A stretch of DNA of 64,000 nucleotides, from positions 310,001 to 374,000 of the forward strand of contig JACJYT010000002.1 of NCBI GenBank assembly GCA_020635975.1, in the 5' to 3' direction. This stretch comes from Chitinophagales bacterium (lineage in GTDB: Bacteria > Bacteroidota > Bacteroidia > Chitinophagales > UBA8649). A program made the translations under genes and the position numbers. The stretch's first letter is position 1; each line of letters opens with the position of its first letter. The notes under the pieces are model-generated. The model was not told the origin of the DNA and did no database searches. It worked only from the letters and a program-made list of their open reading frames with translations. Below are positions 62,575 through 64,000 of the stretch, piece after piece.

Positions 62575-63558
62575 CTGAAGTCCTTTGCTATCATATTGCT
62601 ATGTTGTTCCACCTTATTATGGAGTTTTGGACAAGAAGATAGCCTTAAACTAAAGTTTTTTCAACCTGCTTCTAGCTTAAATAAGCCGAGAGCAATTAGT
62701 CTTGCTGTTGGATTGCCTTTGGCTTATGCTGGTACCATGACAGGCCTTAATTTTATATGGTATAGCAATAGTACTCGTGCTAAATTTCATTTTTTTAACG
62801 ATGCAAGAGAATGGCAGCAAGTCGATAAGTTGGGTCATTTTCATACGAGTTATTTTGAAACGGTTTTGTCTACTCAAATGTTGAGATGGGCAGGAGTTAA
62901 GAATAAGAAAGCTAGTATCTATGGCGCTTTAATGGGTTTTACTTTTCAAAGCTCCATTGAAATTTTTGACGGCTTTTCTGATAAGTGGGGAGCATCCTTA
63001 AGCGATATTGCCTTCAATGCCCTAGGAACAGGCTTGGCTCTATCTCAAAATTTAGTTTGGGGTGAGCAACGTATTCGTAGTAAATATTCTTTCCACCAAG
63101 TTAAACATAGTGATGCGCAACTTGAGGAACGAGCCACAGATTTGTATGGCAACGGAAAAGTAGAGCGTTTGATTAAAGACTATAACAGCTTGGCTATTTG
63201 GCTATCTATTACCCCTAGTCGATTTATGAAAAATCCTCGTCCAAGTACCAGCTGGCTAGCACTATCTGTAGGCTATGCCGGGGCAAACATGTATGGTGGC
63301 TTCGACAATTCTTGGGAAGATGATAATGGTAATCTAATTGACAGAAATGATATAGAACAATATCGCAGATTCTTCTTCTCTTTAGATGTGGATTTCGAGC
63401 AAATACCGGCTAAAAAACATGGATGGAAAACCCTCTTAATGGTAATGAATATAGTGAAAGCCCCCTTTCCAGCTATGGAATTTAATACAAAGGGCGAAGT
63501 TATATTCCATCCCATGTTTTATCTGAATTGGAATAAGCCAATTGTTTTAAAAAAATAA
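62575..63558 (+). CDS. DUF2279/YfiM family periplasmic or outer-membrane protein, probably CTG start
   Basis: The frame is open from 62566, and the best signal peptide begins with CTG at 62575 (KSFAIILLCCSTLLWSFGQ); the TTG at 62596 would start in the middle of the hydrophobic core and lack a charged n-region. The 327-aa protein carries the DUF2279 block DKLGHFHTSYFETVLSTQML in pieces with GFTFQSSIEIFDGFSDKWGASLSDI, then a stretch with WSFGQ-like aromatic strands. Function is unknown; the family is linked to outer-membrane structure in Bacteroidota. It starts 9 nt after the mutase stop. Its stop is 1 nt from the convergent symporter stop. Confidence 0.8.
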   Translation: MKSFAIILLCCSTLLWSFGQEDSLKLKFFQPASSLNKPRAISLAVGLPLAYAGTMTGLNFIWYSNSTRAKFHFFNDAREWQQVDKLGHFHTSYFETVLSTQMLRWAGVKNKKASIYGALMGFTFQSSIEIFDGFSDKWGASLSDIAFNALGTGLALSQNLVWGEQRIRSKYSFHQVKHSDAQLEERATDLYGNGKVERLIKDYNSLAIWLSITPSRFMKNPRPSTSWLALSVGYAGANMYGGFDNSWEDDNGNLIDRNDIEQYRRFFFSLDVDFEQIPAKKHGWKTLLMVMNIVKAPFPAMEFNTKGEVIFHPMFYLNWNKPIVLKK

Positions 63559-63559
63559 C

Positions 63560-64000
63560 TCAATTCTTTGAGCTGAATTTTAAGCTGATAAAGGCAAAGA
63601 TTAAGGTACTAAAGAAGCTAAATATTGCTAAAAGAAGAGCAGGTTTCGACATTTCATTATTTGCCAGTATGCTAGCACTAATTAAAATTGCTAGACTAGT
63701 ATTTTGCAAACCTACCTCAATGCTAATGGTACAGCTTTCTTTAATGGTAAAAGAAGAAAATTTACTTATAAAGAAGCTAGCAATAAGTGCTGTTAAATGA
63801 AACAAAAGAACTGGAACCAAGAGTTGTTGTACATCGAGGATATTCATACCACTTCCACCCATTGCTTCGCTTGCAAAGAACTTCATTCCAAAAACTAAGG
63901 CGAGTAAGATGGTGGATAGTAGTTTTAGTTTAGCTTCCCATTGTTTTACAAAGCTTGGAAAATAGATTCTGCAAAGCAAACCTAAAATGGTAGGTATAAA
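63560..64000 (-). CDS. Bile acid:sodium symporter (BASS) family transporter, partial (5' end outside window)
   Basis: The minus-strand frame is open up to base 64000, so the gene continues outside; 146 C-terminal residues are visible. They form about four membrane spans (STILLALVFGMKF, LLVPVLLFHLTALIASFFI, LAILISASILANN, ALLLAIFSFFSTLIFAFI) and carry the BASS segment ISIEVGLQNTSLAIL with its conserved Glu, Gln and Asn. Such carriers move organic anions with sodium. The substrate is unknown. It converges on the DUF2279 gene with 1 nt between stops. Confidence 0.82.
   Translation of the reverse strand, partial: FIPTILGLLCRIYFPSFVKQWEAKLKLLSTILLALVFGMKFFASEAMGGSGMNILDVQQLLVPVLLFHLTALIASFFISKFSSFTIKESCTISIEVGLQNTSLAILISASILANNEMSKPALLLAIFSFFSTLIFAFISLKFSSKN

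Overview
The window looks like a chromosomal piece of a Bacteroidota bacterium, most likely Flavobacteriales-like. Reasons: the DNA is AT-rich; recognisable promoters have the Bacteroidota -7 box TAnnTTTGC; several secreted proteins end in type IX secretion (T9SS) sorting domains; and there are PorP/SprF, DUF4270 and PD40/OmpA proteins. I saw no rRNA, tRNA, CRISPR array, phage or IS element by eye. Gene order is dense, with many 1-4 nt overlaps. The only long gene-free stretch is 45217-45714.

Layout. 1-4801: end of tsaB, an ArsR-like regulator, a small membrane protein, a secreted T9SS kelch-like protein, a fatty-acid-hydroxylase-like diiron enzyme, msrB and a HAD phosphatase. 4798-7615 (minus): operon of lipoprotein, MmcQ/YjbR protein, small membrane protein, FAD oxidoreductase and RluA-type pseudouridine synthase. 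7845-13129: a Bacteroidota hypothetical, a UvrD-like helicase fused to a PD-(D/E)XK nuclease with an AddB-type Fe-S cysteine set, AlkD-like repair protein and RecO, so a DNA-repair neighbourhood. 13275-16524: Gfo/Idh/MocA dehydrogenase, lipoprotein and polyprenyl-phosphate sugar transferase (surface polysaccharide). 16528-21136 (minus): patatin with a membrane domain, a beta-helix-like lipoprotein, comF and a possible 45-aa gene in front of comF. 21268-25179: half-length starch-synthase-like protein, DUF4270 lipoprotein and glmS. 25276-30066 (minus): a T9SS cupredoxin/Calx-beta multidomain protein, a T9SS endonuclease I and a small secreted protein. 30200-36046: class I aldolase, accD, rpsO, pnp, a hypothetical and rpe. 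36087-43370: TonB-dependent receptor, ndk (minus), NrnA-like phosphoesterase, FKBP lipoprotein, a cyclophilin-FKBP fusion and a sterol-desaturase family protein. 43433-46365 (minus): GNAT, tyrS, the repeat-rich spacer and pcm. 46588-60890: a giant (about 3655 aa) repeat protein with a type B T9SS signal, a PorP/SprF protein and a PD40/OmpA protein. 61165-64000: phosphohexomutase, DUF2279 protein and a bile-acid:sodium-symporter-like protein cut by the window end.

The most striking object is the 46588-60890 module. The giant protein has 23 consecutive repeats of exactly 300 bp. They alternate in two flavours (a 600-bp dimer), with traces of recent 600-, 1200- and 2400-bp duplications, and each unit carries a CX9C cysteine pair. 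After them comes an alternating series of two other domain types, one with a conserved six-cysteine pattern. The gene order (giant T9SS type-B substrate, SprF-like, OmpA-like) parallels SprB/SprF-type surface adhesin loci, so I infer a surface-anchored adhesin or filament with its own outer-membrane partners. Assignments rest on motif recognition by eye; no database search was run.
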